From Litomosoides sigmodontis (Eukaryota > Nematoda > Chromadorea > Rhabditida > Onchocercidae), in NCBI GenBank assembly GCA_963070105.1, contig OY718807.1, positions 6,118,983-6,182,982 on the forward strand: a stretch of DNA of 64,000 nt. The letters are read 5' to 3'. Positions 61,377-64,000 of the stretch are shown in pieces (within the stretch, counting starts at the first letter, position 1; the number at the start of each line of letters is the position of its first letter). The notes beneath the pieces are model-generated. The model was not told where the DNA came from. It did not search any database and was given only the letters and a program-made list of their open reading frames with translations. Position numbers and translations under genes: made by a program.

Positions 61377-63927
61377 TTAAAATTTTAACAAAACATTGCT
61401 GCAAAACATACTACGTTTCGGTCTCCGTTTATTCGTAACATCTGACCCAAGTAGTTCGGGAACTGCTGCCAACGATCGACTTCCAGAATTTCGCTTTAAA
61501 ATAGTGGAACTTACTGCGCACACTTCCATTTTTCCACTTCTTCCAGATTTCACCGAACGGCTGTGCTGCGTCGCATCGGTTGCAGAACACTTTGACGCTG
61601 AAATTATAATTATACAGAAAATATTTTATTGATTAAATTAAATTTGCAGTAGTCATAGTCCTTGCTGTAGGTGAAGAGTATTTTAGTGAAATGTTAAAAT
61701 TTATCGCTAATTTAAAGGAAAAATGAAAAGAGAAATGAAACACTACCTGTCAGATTGCCAAAGCACGGTGCAGTGTCAACATTATTGAAATTTACTGATT
61801 TTACTGTTTTCGACAACATTTCATCGCTTTGATCACGTCCAACGCTCTCCACCATATTCCTCAAAATATGATTTGATGATATGATATCAGTGATGGAAGA
61901 TGAGGGCGGCATCAACGATTGATCTCCGTCTGCAGCATTGGTTGCGGTAACTGAGATTGAAATTGTTTCTGCTTCAGATAACGAAGGGAAATGCAATCCT
62001 GCGTTATCAGTAGTTGTTGATTCGACCGATGAACTGAAATTAACTGCACTACAGTCATTCGAATGATACGGTATTATACTTCGTATCGAAATAAGAACTT
62101 CCAGTATGACTACGATAACGAAAGAAGATGAACAGGTAATGACTTACATATTTCGTAACTCTCTGAGTAACGCATCACCTTTCATCACCATAACTTCTCG
62201 TTCTTTCCTTGACAATTCCGTATGCTTGTAATTTATATGTGCAATTAATCTAAAATATATTTATTTAAATGATGGAACTAAATTCACGAAATTAATTCGA
62301 AGATCAAATATTCGATCGAAATGTTGCACTTAAATCAAAAAGTCACACACTGATAACAAATAATATTAGAATGATAAGACAGTATTTTTGAAAAACATTA
62401 AATGATCACTAAAGTGATAAGAAATGAAATGATAAAACTGATAATTTCCTTGCAAATTCTTTTACCGCAAAACGTTAATTAGATTTGAAATTTTGTTAAT
62501 TAGCTGCATGAAAAGGCCTATGAATAAACTGGAAGGTATCATTAGCTACCTTTTCTCCAGTACCTTACATATACTACACTTCTGACATACTTTAATATGA
62601 TAAGTGAAGTATTATATCAATTTACATAATGTCACTGATTGAAGATGCTATCAAAGAAAGCCGAGCTGAAAGTTCCCGCAGTTCGTTAATCATGCAGTCA
62701 TAGCGAGTGGTACATTAAATGCTAAATTAGTGTTATATCAAATAGAAATAATTAAAAATTAATTGGAATAGCTAAAATTCCAGTAAAGCAATGAACCGAC
62801 TTATCTTCAAAAGTCTACTTCAGTATAAAATAATTCTATGCAATCAGCTGCCGAAAGCATACTTTCGTTTTTCCGCGTAAGAATCCAAGCAACCGTCAGC
62901 TGTACACCGATATGGATTACTGGCCCGCTTATGTTCAATAGCATGACGAGTCAACATGCAACGATTTTTAAATCTTAATTTAATAATTAGGAAATTTAGA
63001 TAATTAATTTCATATTTGTCACATACATTAATTACATTACAACTATTCAATCACGTTATTATCATTTTGGTCGGTGATTTTTTCGTCTTGCGCATTTTTC
63101 TTTGCTTCTGAGAGATAGATAAACTGAGCAATAATTATAGGAAGTGAATGACTTACTTTTGTCCGCATTTTTGACAAGTTAACGCCATCATTTTCTCAAA
63201 ACTTGACATTTGACGTCGACGTGTACTCTCCGCAAGCAATGTTGGCACGTTATTTGATGCGCCATCTCTTGCTCCATCCAGTGACGTCTGCTTAAAATTA
63301 ATTAATAATTACTTACTATTCTGTTTCCTTGTTAGATGTGCATGATATGATTAAAACGATGAAAATGTGAAAAAATTTACACTCGTTGAGAAGTCAGGAA
63401 TTCCTTGTGGTACGCTGTCCATAAGTTGTGTGTCATCCTAAAGACCACTTGTACTGCTACCTTCTCGCCCAGTATTTTCATTATTCAAAGTATTAGAATA
63501 TTTGAAATAGCAGCCAAAAGCAAATTTTAAACAAAAAAAAAATGAAAACTTAAACGCAAATTGAAACAATCACTTTTTTGCTAGTGAGAGCCTAATTATG
63601 CGGCTATGGTTTTATAGAGAATTAATTTTTGATGAAAGTCGGATAAGGAAATACTGCCGACCTCGTTCGAAACGGTCCCGGACGTGACAGTACTCACTGA
63701 TCCACCATTATTTGCTGCTTCTTGCTTCTAAAATTCAAAGTTGTTGAAAAAGAGGATAGCAGCCCTAGAGAGATTACTCCACGAATTAGCTCACTCTCAA
63801 ACCTCATCTTCCAAATCATCACAGCGATTGCTGCTTTTCAGGGAACACAACGACGTGTCGGAGTTCGATGATCCGTTGTCATTTGTGTTCCAGTAAACGT
63901 CAACATCATCATCACCACGTGGAAAAG
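61377..63927 (-). CDS. C2H2 zinc-finger protein, 5' end beyond the window
   Basis: Exons on the - strand: 63803-63927, 63662-63727, 63381-63437, 63157-63290, 62863-62973, 62148-62249, 61747-62033 and 61377-61597 (stop TAA at 61377-61379), with matching phases. Two fingers are built across introns. The first is CQKCGQKFKNRCMLTRHAIEH, split by the 62974-63156 intron. The second is CTADGCLDSYAEKRK joined to LIAHINYKH (C-x4-C spacing), split by the 62250-62862 intron. The N-terminal part seen here is acidic/Ser-rich (DDDVDVYW, SSNSDTSLCS); the C-terminal part is Ser/Thr-rich and ends near a basic NKRRPKRS that could be a nuclear localisation signal. I do not recognise the orthologue. A DNA-binding nuclear role is the family expectation, not shown. 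The phase-2 left end of exon 63803-63927 shows that at least one more exon lies beyond the window. Confidence 0.75.
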
Positions 63928-64000
63928 CTGGAAACCATCATCGATAGTAAATTTGAAATTTTTTCAAAATGCACCTGTCAGAAAAAGAAATAAAAAGGTC

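Overview
The window looks like AT-rich genomic DNA of a nematode, most likely a filarial or other clade III parasite. The evidence is a Hunchback-like gene with the nematode HBL-1 layout, genes cut into many small exons by short introns with TTTCAG/TTTTAG-type acceptors, and very abundant microsatellites. There are no bacterial-style operons, CRISPR arrays, rRNA genes or tRNA genes that I could support. All gene models below were assembled by hand from reading frames, splice signals and phase agreement; none was checked by alignment software.

Layout. Positions 1-22157 hold no coding exon I can support. They contain long simple-sequence arrays (ATT)n and (AGT)n, CA/CT/GA tracts, GATA-site clusters and a perfect 28-bp palindrome, and probably include the 5' regulatory DNA of the next gene. 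Positions 22158-28668 (+) are hbl-1, a hunchback-like zinc-finger regulator whose ten coding exons sum to a whole number of codons (about 1374 residues). Positions 28669-31545 are the convergent 3' region between hbl-1 and ubr-5. They carry a perfect lin-4 seed match, Pumilio-type sites and a pre-miRNA-like hairpin.

Positions 31546-50998 (-) are ubr-5, a UBR5/HYD HECT ubiquitin ligase in about 64 exons encoding roughly 2970 residues, with UBA, UBR-box, acidic, MLLE and HECT regions in the animal order. Positions 50999-54982 are an intergenic gap with a GC-richer island. Positions 54983-57943 (-) are a DRAM/Frag1-family membrane protein whose first exon I could not find. Positions 57944-61376 are an AT-rich gap. 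Positions 61377-63927 (-) are the 3' part of a C2H2 zinc-finger gene that runs off the right edge.

The four genes do not form a pathway. HBL-1 is a developmental-timing transcription factor. UBR-5 is a nuclear/cytosolic ubiquitin ligase, and the DRAM-like protein belongs to a lysosomal/autophagy family. The fourth gene is a putative DNA-binding protein. The most informative non-coding signals are those after hbl-1, which recall the microRNA and PUF control of hbl-1 known in C. elegans.
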